DNA from: Bacillota bacterium
GTDB taxonomy: Bacteria; Bacillota; UBA4882; UBA8346
Reading direction: 5' to 3'
NCBI GenBank assembly: GCA_023417475.1
Contig: JAEZFP010000055.1
Span: 62,001 to 126,000, forward strand
DNA: 64,000 nt
Part shown: positions 8,245 to 16,067 of the stretch, one piece after another
How positions within the stretch are numbered: the stretch's first letter is position 1
Layout of the letters: every line of letters starts with the position of its first letter
The notes under the pieces: generated by a model
Databases searched by the model: none
Told to the model about the DNA's origin: nothing
Seen by the model: the letters and a program-made list of their open reading frames with translations, nothing else
Made by a program: the position numbers and the translations under genes

Positions 8245-8931
8245 ATGATTTTAGACAAATACGCCAAAATAAACGCCAATCACTTTGAACAATTGGAACA
8301 ACTGGAGATTCCGGTTTTCAGTAAAGAGTCGCTCGGAATCATCAGAGAATTTATGAAAATCGAAAATATCTATCGCAGCGCAATGAAAGAGATTAATACG
8401 AAACTGGAAATTCTGGACGACGAATTTCAAGTCATGTACGACCATAATCCGATTCATCATATCGAGTGCCGCTTAAAAACGCCGACCAGTATTGTTGAGA
8501 AGTTAAAGCGCAAACAGTTGCAATTAACCTTGGACAATATTGTCAATTTTATCACGGATATCGCCGGATTGCGCGTGATTTGCCCTTATATCGACGATAT
8601 ATACAAATTAACGGATTATTTTCTTAATCAAACCAATATGGTGTTAGTCCGCCAGACCGATTATATCAAACATCCGAAAGAAAACGGTTATCGGAGCATG
8701 CATTTGATTATTCGGGTTCCGGTCGGCTTATCCAACCGGACGGAACTGGTTCCGGTGGAGATCCAACTTCGAACCATCGCCATGGATATGTGGGCAAGTC
8801 TGGAACATGAACTGCATTATAAATCCGGCAAGGAAATAACCAAAAATCTATCGGAAAAATTGAAGGTTTGTTCGGAAGACCTTTTGGATATTGATCTGCG
8901 AATGCAAGCAATCTATCGCACGTTACAATAA
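8245..8931 (+). CDS. small alarmone synthetase, GTP pyrophosphokinase of RelP/RelQ type
   Basis: 228 residues from ATG 8245, which has AAGGGA at a proper distance; an in-frame TTG at 8197 would add 16 residues. It contains only a RelA/SpoT synthetase domain: DIAGLRV at about 105-111, HPKENGYRSMH at about 143-153 and EIQLRT at about 172-177 match the family. No HD hydrolase, TGS or ACT domain is present, so it should make (p)ppGpp from GTP/GDP and ATP but not degrade it. It resembles Bacillus YjbM/YwaC in size and layout. Confidence 0.88.
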   Translation: MILDKYAKINANHFEQLEQLEIPVFSKESLGIIREFMKIENIYRSAMKEINTKLEILDDEFQVMYDHNPIHHIECRLKTPTSIVEKLKRKQLQLTLDNIVNFITDIAGLRVICPYIDDIYKLTDYFLNQTNMVLVRQTDYIKHPKENGYRSMHLIIRVPVGLSNRTELVPVEIQLRTIAMDMWASLEHELHYKSGKEITKNLSEKLKVCSEDLLDIDLRMQAIYRTLQ

Positions 8932-8983
8932 AGCCGGGTCGGATCGTATCAGTTCATTTTGGGGATAACTTAGCCCATTGCGT

Positions 8984-9026
8984 CACAAAAAGAGCTTGTT
9001 GAGCGACTCAATAAGCTCTTTTTGTG
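8984..9026 (+). terminator. 20-bp-arm hairpin after the alarmone synthetase
   Basis: Left arm 8984-9003 and right arm 9007-9026 are inverted copies with a single wobble pair and a 3-base loop CGA. The right arm ends in CTCTTTTTGTG, so the U-run is inside the stem. It probably ends the synthetase transcript. The last bases of the right arm are the start of the first DnaA box of the array. Confidence 0.7.
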
Positions 9027-9252
9027 AATAACTCTTCTACGTTATTAACAAAACGATCTATTTTTGTGGATAACTCTTCTACGTTATTAACAAAACGATC
9101 TCGGTTTGTGAATAACTCAGCTACGTTATTCACAGAAAGAGCTTATTTTGTGAATAACGATGCTATTTCTGTGATTAAACGATCTATGGCTGGGGATAAA
9201 CTGGATCGTTCCGGCGGTTTTTGTGAATATCCTGTTGATATCCTGTGGATAA
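9021..9252. repeat. 42-bp tandem array carrying a cluster of DnaA boxes
   Basis: Four units repeat at exactly 42 bases: boxes TGTGNATAA begin at 9023, 9065, 9107 and 9149. The first three units also carry an inverted partner at 9042, 9084 and 9126 (TTATTAACA, TTATTAACA, TTATTCACA). With 9244-9252 there are six perfect TTATNCACA sites, two of them TTATCCACA (9065 and 9244), and further one-mismatch sites at 9170 and 9222. Three of the units end in CGATCT. DnaA binds TTATNCACA, so this looks like a DnaA-binding cluster outside a replication origin. An open frame across it (9024-9302) is only a by-product of the repeats. Confidence 0.75.
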
Positions 9253-9382
9253 CAGAGCTGCTTCTGACTCCCACTGAGTCCGTTGCGCGATCAAGCGTCT
9301 GATTTTCATCGTAGTCGTCGGCCGCCCCAACGCGTCGTTGTATACCTTACATCCAGCTTACCAAACTTTCGAATCCGCCCCC

Positions 9383-9411
9383 TTGACAATGGGCCGGTTT
9401 TCCATTATAAC
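9383..9411 (+). promoter_or_regulatory. sigma-A promoter of the cupin-metY-RLP operon
   Basis: Perfect TTGACA at 9383-9388, a 17-base spacer and TATAAC at 9406-9411. The leader to the ATG at 9469 is about 50 bases and has no riboswitch fold that I recognise. Confidence 0.85.
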
Positions 9412-9468
9412 TAAAACATACTAAATTAATCGGAATTTAAGAAATTTATTGGATAAAGGAGACGACCA

Positions 9469-9906
9469 ATGTTCACTCGCCACCTGGGAGATTATCGTTG
9501 GGAAGGAGTATCCCTGCTTGAATATAAAGAGGAAGGAAGCCACTTCAAAGCGATCACCCGCCAGATCCTGTTCGCGGGGTTGGCCGATCTCCCGTGTCAG
9601 TTGCGTTATTTTGAGATCGCGCCCGGAGGCTATTCGACATTGGAAAAACATCACCATATTCATCTGGTTTTGATCGCTCGCGGCGCCGGTCAAGTTCTGC
9701 TCGGCGAGCGGATTAACCAGGTTCAAGAACACGATCTGTTTGTGGTCGAGTCGGGGCAGTGGCATCAGCTCCGGGCGACCGCCGACCAACCGTTAGGGTT
9801 TTATTGCCTGGTCAACAGCGAACGCGACCGTCCGGTCCGGCCCAATGCGGCGGACTTGGAAGCACTGCGGCAAGATCCGGCGGTGGCGGCATTTATAAGG
9901 AGTTGA
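9469..9906 (+). CDS. cupin-domain protein, possible methylthioxylulose-phosphate lyase of the MTA shunt
   Basis: 145 residues forming a single cupin barrel. Metal-binding motif 1 is seen in KHHHIHLVLIARGAGQVLLGE (His cluster about 62-65) and motif 2 in VESGQWHQLRA (His about 102). Start ATG with AAAGGAG. It is the first gene of an operon, with metY 4 bases after its stop and a RuBisCO-like protein further on. In Rhodospirillum rubrum a cupin enzyme splits 1-methylthioxylulose 5-phosphate to deoxyxylulose 5-phosphate and methanethiol, next in the pathway after an RLP. The role here is inferred from that context, not from the cupin fold itself. Confidence 0.7.
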   Translation: MFTRHLGDYRWEGVSLLEYKEEGSHFKAITRQILFAGLADLPCQLRYFEIAPGGYSTLEKHHHIHLVLIARGAGQVLLGERINQVQEHDLFVVESGQWHQLRATADQPLGFYCLVNSERDRPVRPNAADLEALRQDPAVAAFIRS

Positions 9907-9910
9907 AAAC

Positions 9911-11203
9911 ATGAATTCCAAACCGCAATTTGGCTTTGATACCCGGATGGTTCATGCCGGCCATATTCCCGATCCGCAGACCGGCGCCCGGGCGGTGCCG
10001 ATCTATCAAACCTCTTCGTTTGTGTTTTACGATCCCGACTATGCGGCGGAGTTGTTTGACCTGAAACAATACGGTCATATCTATTCGCGGATCAGCAACC
10101 CGACCGTCGCGGTGTTTGAAGAACGGATGGCTTCGCTCGAAGGCGCGACCGGCGCCGTAGCCACCGCTAGCGGCATGTCGGCGCAGTTGGTCGCCTTAAT
10201 GACCTTGTTGGAACCCGGGGATGAGATCGTTGCCTCGGCGCACCTGTATGGCGGGACCACGACCCAACTTACCTATACGTTAAAAAAGATGGGCATCGCG
10301 GTGACTTTTGTCGATCCGACCGATCTTAATGCCTGGGTGCGGGCGATCACCCCGCAGACGAAAGCTTTCTACGGCGAGCTCATCGGCAACCCGCGCGGCA
10401 GTATTTTAGATCTCGAAAAGTTGGCGGCCCTGGGCGCCAGTCACGGCATTCCCCTCATCATCGATAACACCATCGCCACTCCGTATTTGTGCCGTCCGAT
10501 GGAGTATGGCGCGACGATCGTCGTCTATTCGGCGACCAAATTCATCGGAGGCCACGGTAATTCCCTGGGCGGAGTGATTTTGGATTCAGGAAAATTTAAC
10601 TACGCGAGTTTTCCGTCGCTTGCCGAGCCGTCGCCCCAGTATCACAATTTACGTTTTTACGATACCTTCGGTCATTATGGCTTCTTGATGAAAGCCCGCG
10701 CGGCCACGGTCCGCGATACCGGATGTTGTCTCGCCCCGACCAATGCTTTTTTGTTGATCCAGGGGCTGGAGACGCTGTCGTTACGGATGGACCGCCATGT
10801 CGCCAATGCCTTGCAGATTGCCCGTTTCCTGGAGGAGCACCCCAAGGTCGCTTGGGTCGCGTACGCCGGGCTGCCCAGCCATCCTCAGTATGAATTGGCC
10901 CAAAAGTATTTGCCGCGGGGCGCGGGGGCGGTGTTGTCGTTCGGATTGAAACCACGGGCCGGGGCGGACATCCGGGAGACCGGCAAGCGATTTATTCAAC
11001 AGTTGCAACTCTTCAGTCACTTGGCCAATATTGGGGATGTCCGCAGTTTGGTGATTCATCCCGCTTCAACCACCCATCGGCAGCTGTCTGAGACGGAACT
11101 GCGCGAGTGCGGGGTTGGACCCGAAATGATCCGCTTGTCGATTGGAATTGAAACGTTGGAGGATTTACAATGGGATCTGGAACAAGCATTGCATGCCCTA
11201 TAA
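9911..11203 (+). CDS. metY: O-acetylhomoserine sulfhydrylase (MetY), first copy
   Basis: 430 residues, typical for MetY of the Cys/Met-metabolism PLP family. It joins O-acetylhomoserine with sulfide or methanethiol to give homocysteine or methionine. The PLP lysine is K210 in YSATKFIGGHGNS; the RISNPT motif (60-65) and the phosphate-binding ASGMSAQ region are in place. It begins 4 bases after the cupin gene and is followed after 2 bases by the CoA-binding protein. Between a cupin and an RLP, methanethiol is a plausible sulfur donor for this copy. The second copy at 17398 is in the sulfate operon. Confidence 0.92.
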   Translation: MNSKPQFGFDTRMVHAGHIPDPQTGARAVPIYQTSSFVFYDPDYAAELFDLKQYGHIYSRISNPTVAVFEERMASLEGATGAVATASGMSAQLVALMTLLEPGDEIVASAHLYGGTTTQLTYTLKKMGIAVTFVDPTDLNAWVRAITPQTKAFYGELIGNPRGSILDLEKLAALGASHGIPLIIDNTIATPYLCRPMEYGATIVVYSATKFIGGHGNSLGGVILDSGKFNYASFPSLAEPSPQYHNLRFYDTFGHYGFLMKARAATVRDTGCCLAPTNAFLLIQGLETLSLRMDRHVANALQIARFLEEHPKVAWVAYAGLPSHPQYELAQKYLPRGAGAVLSFGLKPRAGADIRETGKRFIQQLQLFSHLANIGDVRSLVIHPASTTHRQLSETELRECGVGPEMIRLSIGIETLEDLQWDLEQALHAL

Positions 11204-11205
11204 CA

Positions 11206-11709
11206 ATGAATACGACGTTGACCCAAGAACAGCAAGCCTTGTATCAAAATCCGGAAACGGTTCAAACCATTCTGAATCAGTACCGGACCGTTGCAATTGT
11301 CGGGTTATCCTCGGATCAACAGAAAGCAAGTTATTTCGTTGCCAGCTACCTACGTTCGGCCGGATACCGGATCATCCCGGTCAACCCCAAAGCCGAGACG
11401 ATCTTCGGGGAACGTTGTTACCCCAATTTGACGAGTATTCCCGAACCGGTCGACTTGGTCGATATCTTCCGTCCAGCGGCCGAATGCCTGCCCATTGTGG
11501 AAGAGGCGATCGCCATCCAAACCAAGGCGGTCTGGTTGCAATTGAAAATTATCCAGCTCGCGGCCGCCGCGAAAGCCCGTCAAGCCGGCCTGTTGACGGT
11601 GATGGACCTCTGCGTCAAGATGGAACACGGCCGTTACCACGGCGGGCTCCATGAGGCGGGGATGAATACCGGAATCATTTCAGCCAAACGGCAACACCGG
11701 TTTATTTAG
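11206..11709 (+). CDS. CoA-binding-domain protein (YccU-like)
   Basis: 167 residues with a Rossmann CoA-binding domain: YRTVAIVGLSSDQQKASYFVASYLRSAGY, then IIPVNPKAE and VDLVDIFRP. The C-terminal LCVKMEHGRYHG is also typical of the YccU family. ATG 11206 lies just after the metY stop; an overlapping start at 11170 is less likely because family members begin about 25-30 residues before VAIVGLS. Function is not established for the family. It sits inside the cupin-metY-RLP operon, and homologues often lie beside metY or methionine genes. Confidence 0.85.
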   Translation: MNTTLTQEQQALYQNPETVQTILNQYRTVAIVGLSSDQQKASYFVASYLRSAGYRIIPVNPKAETIFGERCYPNLTSIPEPVDLVDIFRPAAECLPIVEEAIAIQTKAVWLQLKIIQLAAAAKARQAGLLTVMDLCVKMEHGRYHGGLHEAGMNTGIISAKRQHRFI

Positions 11710-11755
11710 CGGGTTTCGGTGAAAGGTGAACCACACTTACGAACGAGGTAATGCT

Positions 11756-12901
11756 ATGTTTATTGCAAATACGCCAGCGTTGCAATTGTCCGGCGAACGG
11801 TTTTCCGTCGTTTACCTGTTATGCGGAAACCGGGAAGAGGCTTTCGCCAAAGCGACCGACATCTGTTTTGAACAGACGGTCGAGTTCCCCGACGAACTGT
11901 TGCCCAGCGGATTTATCCGTGACGCTTTGGTCGGCCGGATTGAATCGTTTGCCCAAATCGCCGACGAGCGTTTTCAGGCGGTCATCAGTTACGCTATTGA
12001 AACGACCGCCAACGAGCTGACTCAACTGTTAAATGTGATCTTCGGCAACATCAGTATTAAACCGGGGGTACGGGTTGAACGCATCGAGCTACCCCAGTCG
12101 TTGCTGGAGCACTTTAAGGGACCGCGTTGGGGAAAAGCGGGTTTACGTCAGCTCCTGGGTGTTGCGAACCGCCCCTTGTTATTCACCGCGTTGAAACCGA
12201 TGGGATTGCCCGCCGCCGACTTGGCCGAACTGGCCTATCAGTTTGCCGTGGGCGGGATCGATATTATCAAAGACGATCACGGGATCACCAATCAGCAATT
12301 TGCAACGTTTAGCGAACGCTTGGAACGTTGCGTTGCGGCCGTAGCCCGCGCCAACCGGGAAACCGGACGGAAGGCGATTTATGTAGCGAATATCAATGCC
12401 CCGTATCATGAGGTGATCAACCGCGCCAAACAAGCCAAAACGGCGGGTGCCGGCGGATTGCTGATCGCTCCGGGATTGGTCGGTTTTGACCTGATGCGGA
12501 CCATTGCCGACGATGATGCCATTGGGTTGCCCATCTTTAGCCATCCGACGTTTTTGGGGAGTTACGTCCTAACCAATAACGGCATTGCCCATCATGCCCT
12601 ATTCGGCCAGATCCAGCGGTTGGCTGGGGCGGACGCTGTCATTTATCCCAACTTCGGGGGGCGTTTTGCGTTCACCCTGGATGAGTGCCGGAGCATTGTC
12701 GCCGGCGCCAATATCGCAATGGGCGGTTTGAAATCGATCTTTCCCTGCCCGGCAGGGGGGATAGGCCTCGGCAATATTCCGGAACTGCTTGAAGTATACG
12801 GTAATGAAGTGATTTTCCTAATGGGCGGCGGTCTGTTTAAACATGGTCCCGATCTGGTGGAGAATTGCCGTTATTTTCGCAGTTTGGTCGGAAGCGAATA
12901 A
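11756..12901 (+). CDS. RuBisCO-like protein (form IV)
   Basis: 381 residues with a RuBisCO large-subunit fold. K147 in TALKPMG corresponds to the active-site K175 of RuBisCO, and K172/D174 in GGIDIIKDDHG correspond to K201/D203. The position of E204 is His (H175), so it is not a carboxylase. Phosphate-binding glycines are present in NFGGRF and MGGGLF. Characterised RLPs isomerise or enolise methylthioribulose-phosphate compounds or act in apionate catabolism. The neighbours cupin and metY favour the MTA-isoprenoid shunt. ATG 11756 is chosen because GAGG lies 8-9 bases upstream; an earlier GTG at 11726 has none. No mtnP or mtnA is in the window. Confidence 0.85.
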   Translation: MFIANTPALQLSGERFSVVYLLCGNREEAFAKATDICFEQTVEFPDELLPSGFIRDALVGRIESFAQIADERFQAVISYAIETTANELTQLLNVIFGNISIKPGVRVERIELPQSLLEHFKGPRWGKAGLRQLLGVANRPLLFTALKPMGLPAADLAELAYQFAVGGIDIIKDDHGITNQQFATFSERLERCVAAVARANRETGRKAIYVANINAPYHEVINRAKQAKTAGAGGLLIAPGLVGFDLMRTIADDDAIGLPIFSHPTFLGSYVLTNNGIAHHALFGQIQRLAGADAVIYPNFGGRFAFTLDECRSIVAGANIAMGGLKSIFPCPAGGIGLGNIPELLEVYGNEVIFLMGGGLFKHGPDLVENCRYFRSLVGSE

Positions 12902-12924
12902 CCGGGTTTGTTTGCACCCGGTTT
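12900..12924 (+). terminator. hairpin after the RLP gene
   Basis: AACCGGGT (12900-12907) pairs with ACCCGGTT (12916-12923) and overlaps the RLP stop codon. The T-tail is short (TTTATCC), so termination may be partial. Confidence 0.6.
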
Positions 12925-13010
12925 ATCCATGGTGTGAAGGGAAGGAGCATGCCGATTACGTGTAGCAACTCCGCTTGCGAATAAAAATAGGTTATAGTTC
13001 ATAAAACCTA

Positions 13011-13039
13011 TTGACAAGCGCCCCGCTTCCGTATATGAT
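13011..13039 (+). promoter_or_regulatory. sigma-A promoter of the sulfate assimilation operon
   Basis: TTGACA at 13011-13016, a 17-base spacer and TATGAT at 13034-13039. It starts a leader of about 225 bases before sbp. Confidence 0.85.
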
Positions 13040-13046
13040 AATAATA

Positions 13047-13186
13047 ATTCCAACTAATTCAAGTGGAATTGTGGAGATTTAAACCCTCCGTCATTCTCGG
13101 AATTGAATATAGTTGACCAGAAACACTGGAGGCTGAGTTTTTCAAACCTTGATCCAACAAGGCTTGATCATACTCGGCCTCTTTTT
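13047..13186 (+). promoter_or_regulatory. candidate sulfur-responsive attenuator leader, copy 1
   Basis: The leader holds an early hairpin (AATTCCA ... TGGAATT), a GGAG ... CTCC hairpin and a possible long-range pairing of CAACT (13051) with AGTTG (13111). The core GACCAGAAACACTGGAGGCT is at 13115-13134: CCAG and CTGG form a small stem with loop AAACA. Directly abutting is an intrinsic terminator, AGGCTGAGT (13130-13138) with ACTCGGCCT (13172-13180) and CTTTTT. The core is repeated almost exactly at 24687 before a second sulfur transport operon. I do not recognise it as S-box, T-box or another known riboswitch. Confidence 0.7.
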
Positions 13187-13271
13187 GTTATTCCGTCATA
13201 TCAAGCATAACATCATTTCAATTCCCACGAAACGTAAAGGTTATCAAAAACAAATCGAAGGAGGTATCCCC

Positions 13272-14285
13272 ATGGTAAAACGTTTGGCGTTATTCGGTCT
13301 ATTGGCAGTTCTGCTGGCAACGGCGGCGTTGCCGCTGGTTGTGGCCGCCCCCAATGAAGTGACCTTGTTGAATGTCTCGTATGATCCGACCCGGGAGTTG
13401 TATCAAGATTTTAATGCGGCGTTCGCGAAGTATTGGAAGGCGAAAACCGGTCAAACCGTGGTGATCAAGCAATCCCACGGCGGTTCGGGAGCCCAGGCCC
13501 GGGCGGTCATCGACGGTCTGGAAGCCGATGTGGTGACGTTGGCGCTCGCTTATGACATCGATGTGTTGAACGAGAACGGCAATTTATTGGCGAAAGATTG
13601 GCAGAAACGTTTAGCCAGCAATAGTGCTCCCTACACCTCGACCATTGTTTTTCTGGTTCGCAAAGGCAACCCGAAAAAGATCAAAGATTGGGACGATTTG
13701 GTGAAACCGGGCGTGTCGGTGATCACCCCGAATCCCAAAACCTCCGGCGGCGCGCGTTGGAACTACCTGGCCGCCTGGGGTTACGCGCTGAAGAAAAATG
13801 GCGGCAAGGACGCGAAGGCCAAAGAATTTGTAGCAAAACTTTTAAAGAACGTTCCGGTGCTGGATTCGGGCGCCCGCGGCGCTACCAACACCTTCGTGCA
13901 ACGGGGGTTGGGCGATGTCTTGCTGGCTTGGGAGAACGAAGCGTTTTTAGCCGTCAACGAACTTGGCAAAGACAAGTTTGAGATCGTCGTTCCATCGCTC
14001 AGCATCCTGGCGGAACCGCCGGTTGCGGTAGTGGATAAGTTCGCCGATAAACACGGTACCCGGCCCGTGGCGGAAGAATACTTAAAATACCTTTATACCA
14101 AAGAAGGTCAGGAGATCGCCGCCAAAAACTATTATCGCCCCCGCTTGAAATCAGTCGCCGCCAAATACGATCACTTCGCCAAGGTGAAACTCTTCACCAT
14201 TGACGATGTCTTCGGCGGTTGGCAAAAAGCTCAGAAAACCCATTTCGCCGACGGTGGCACCTTTGATCAGGTTTATCAAAAATGA
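13272..14285 (+). CDS. sbp: sulfate/thiosulfate ABC transporter substrate-binding protein
   Basis: 337 residues, the family norm. Residues 1-25 are a signal peptide (KRLALFGLLAVLLATAALPLVVAAP). The mature start EVTLLNVSYDPTRELYQDFN and the segments QSHGGSGAQARAVIDGLEADVVTLAL, VRKGNPKKIKDWDDL and TPNPKTSGGARW are typical of Sbp/CysP. It binds sulfate outside the membrane and passes it to CysTWA. ATG 13272 follows a strong AAGGAGGT; the longer frame from 13149 would run through the attenuator. Confidence 0.96.
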   Translation: MVKRLALFGLLAVLLATAALPLVVAAPNEVTLLNVSYDPTRELYQDFNAAFAKYWKAKTGQTVVIKQSHGGSGAQARAVIDGLEADVVTLALAYDIDVLNENGNLLAKDWQKRLASNSAPYTSTIVFLVRKGNPKKIKDWDDLVKPGVSVITPNPKTSGGARWNYLAAWGYALKKNGGKDAKAKEFVAKLLKNVPVLDSGARGATNTFVQRGLGDVLLAWENEAFLAVNELGKDKFEIVVPSLSILAEPPVAVVDKFADKHGTRPVAEEYLKYLYTKEGQEIAAKNYYRPRLKSVAAKYDHFAKVKLFTIDDVFGGWQKAQKTHFADGGTFDQVYQK

Positions 14286-14307
14286 AATGAAATGGGTGTG
14301 ATGCGGT

Positions 14308-15135
14308 TTGACTTGGAAACAACGGAGTATCTTGCCGGGCTTTGGCCCGGCATTCGGTTTCACATTGTTTTATGTTTGCCTGATTCTCCTCATGCCATTG
14401 GCCTTGTTATTCTTACGGGCCGCCACGTTAAGTTGGGAGTCGTTTTGGCAGACCGTCGCCGCGCCGCGGGTGGTCGCTTCGTACCGGCTTAGTTTAGTAA
14501 CTTCCCTGACGGCGGCGTTCATCAATGCGCTTTTCGGATTGCTGTTGGCGTGGGTCTTGACTCGTTACCGTTTTCCGGGCCGCCGGTTGGTTGACGCCAT
14601 GATCGACTTGCCCTTTGCAATGCCGACGGCGGTGGCCGGAATCGCCCTAACGACGATTTACGCCGGCAACGGTTGGCTCGGGCGTTTCCTGGAACCGTTG
14701 GGAATCAAGGTGGCCTATACGCCGTTGGGTATCCTGGTCGCTTTGACCTTTATCGGACTGCCGTTTGTGGTCCGCACGGTTCAACCGGTTTTGCAAGATC
14801 TCGACCGAGAGGTCGAGGAGGCGGCCGTCAGTTTGGGCGCCGATCGTTGGCAGACCTTTCGGAAGGTGATCCTGCCGGCGTTGTGGCCGAGTTGGTTGAC
14901 GGGTTTGGCGTTGGCGTTCGCACGTGGCCTTGGGGAATACGGCTCCGTCGTTTTTATCTCCGGCAATATGCCGTTGCGGACCGAGATCACGCCACTGCTC
15001 ATCGTGACCAAACTGGAACAGTTTGATTACGCTGGCGCGGCGGCCGTAGCAAGCGTCTTGCTGGGCATCTCATTTGTATTGTTATTATTGATCAACTTTT
15101 GGCAGTGGTGGAGCAGCCGACAGCAAGCGGCTTGA
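14308..15135 (+). CDS. cysT: sulfate ABC transporter permease CysT (CysU)
   Basis: 275 residues with six predicted membrane helices. The permease EAA-type loop is EEAAVSLGADRWQTFRKVILPALWPS, and the sequence GLGEYGSVVFISGNMP is characteristic of CysT. A TTG start is required because an in-frame stop lies 9 bases upstream; the ribosome site is weak (GGGTGTGATG), so translation may be coupled to sbp, which ends 22 bases before. Confidence 0.94.
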   Translation: MTWKQRSILPGFGPAFGFTLFYVCLILLMPLALLFLRAATLSWESFWQTVAAPRVVASYRLSLVTSLTAAFINALFGLLLAWVLTRYRFPGRRLVDAMIDLPFAMPTAVAGIALTTIYAGNGWLGRFLEPLGIKVAYTPLGILVALTFIGLPFVVRTVQPVLQDLDREVEEAAVSLGADRWQTFRKVILPALWPSWLTGLALAFARGLGEYGSVVFISGNMPLRTEITPLLIVTKLEQFDYAGAAAVASVLLGISFVLLLLINFWQWWSSRQQAA

Positions 15136-15149
15136 TAAGGAGTGGGGAC

Positions 15150-16067
15150 ATGTCCGTAAGGAATGAAGTAATTGTGACAGCGGGAGCGTATCAAGGGGCG
15201 ACCCACGAAAAACCTTGGGTGCGTTGGACATTGATCGCGGCCGCGTTAGTCTATGTGATCGCTTTTTTAGTCGTTCCGCTTTGCTCCGTCTTCAGTCAAG
15301 CGCTGGAGAAAGGGGTTCGGGCTTACTTTCAGGCGTTGGCCGATCCCGATACCTTCGCCGCCATTCGTTTGACCTTGCTTACCGCGGCGATCGCCGTGCC
15401 GTTGAATTTGGTTTTCGGGCTGGCGGCGGCTTGGGCCATCGCCAAGTTCGAATTTGTCGGAAAAAATCTCCTGGTCACCCTGATCGACTTGCCGTTCGCC
15501 ATTTCACCGGTAGTCTCGGGACTGCTGTATGTTTTGCTGTTTGGACTTCACGGCTGGTTGGGTCCGTGGTTGTCGGCGCATAATCTTAAAGTTATCTTTG
15601 CCGTGCCGGGGATCGTTTTGGCAACGGTCTTAGTGACTTTTCCTTTCGTCGCCCGGGAATTGATCCCGTTGATGCAGGCGCAAGGCAATGACGAAGAGGA
15701 AGCGGCGCTGGCCTTGGGCGCTAACGGATGGCAAACCTTTTTCCGGGTCACCCTTCCCAATGTCAAATGGGGCGTATTGTACGGCGTGATTCTTTGCAAC
15801 GCCCGGGCGATGGGGGAGTTTGGCGCAGTGTCGGTGGTTTCGGGGCATATCCGGGGGATGACCAATACGATCCCGTTACAAGTGGAGATCTTATATAACG
15901 AATATAACTTTACCGCGGCGTTCGCCGTCGCGTCGCTATTGGCGTTGCTGGCTTTGGTGACCTTGGCGATCAAATCGTTCGCCGAGTGGAAGTTGCAAAT
16001 GGAAAACAAACCGTCTGCCCAGGCGGGACAGCGGGGAAGGGTTAATCATGAGCATCTTGATTCGTGA
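15150..16067 (+). CDS. cysW: sulfate ABC transporter permease CysW
   Basis: 305 residues with about six membrane helices after a cytoplasmic N-terminal tail of 25 residues. The EAA loop reads EEEAALALGANGWQTFFRVTLPNVKWG, followed by ARAMGEFGAVSVVSGHIRGMTNTIPL, the CysW signature. ATG 15150 has TAAGGAGTG upstream; the frame extends back into cysT but without a better start. Its 3' end overlaps cysA by 20 bases. Confidence 0.94.
   Translation: MSVRNEVIVTAGAYQGATHEKPWVRWTLIAAALVYVIAFLVVPLCSVFSQALEKGVRAYFQALADPDTFAAIRLTLLTAAIAVPLNLVFGLAAAWAIAKFEFVGKNLLVTLIDLPFAISPVVSGLLYVLLFGLHGWLGPWLSAHNLKVIFAVPGIVLATVLVTFPFVARELIPLMQAQGNDEEEAALALGANGWQTFFRVTLPNVKWGVLYGVILCNARAMGEFGAVSVVSGHIRGMTNTIPLQVEILYNEYNFTAAFAVASLLALLALVTLAIKSFAEWKLQMENKPSAQAGQRGRVNHEHLDS

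Noticed and set aside
9021..9252. Chromosomal or plasmid replication origin
   Set aside because: No dnaA, dnaN, rep or par gene is adjacent and no clear AT-rich unwinding element is beside the boxes, so I call only a DnaA-box cluster.
9024..9302. 92-codon open frame with repeated NNSSTLLTKRS-like units
   Set aside because: The protein repeats simply mirror the 42-bp DnaA-box repeats (42 is divisible by 3), there is no ribosome site, and the DNA signal explains the frame.
11756..12901. Functional RuBisCO large subunit
   Set aside because: The third Mg ligand Glu is His, no phosphoribulokinase or small subunit is present, and the length is about 90 residues short of carboxylating forms.
13149..13271. 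Longer N-terminus of the sulfate-binding protein
   Set aside because: The extension would translate the attenuator and terminator; the ATG at 13272 has a strong ribosome site and starts a proper signal peptide.
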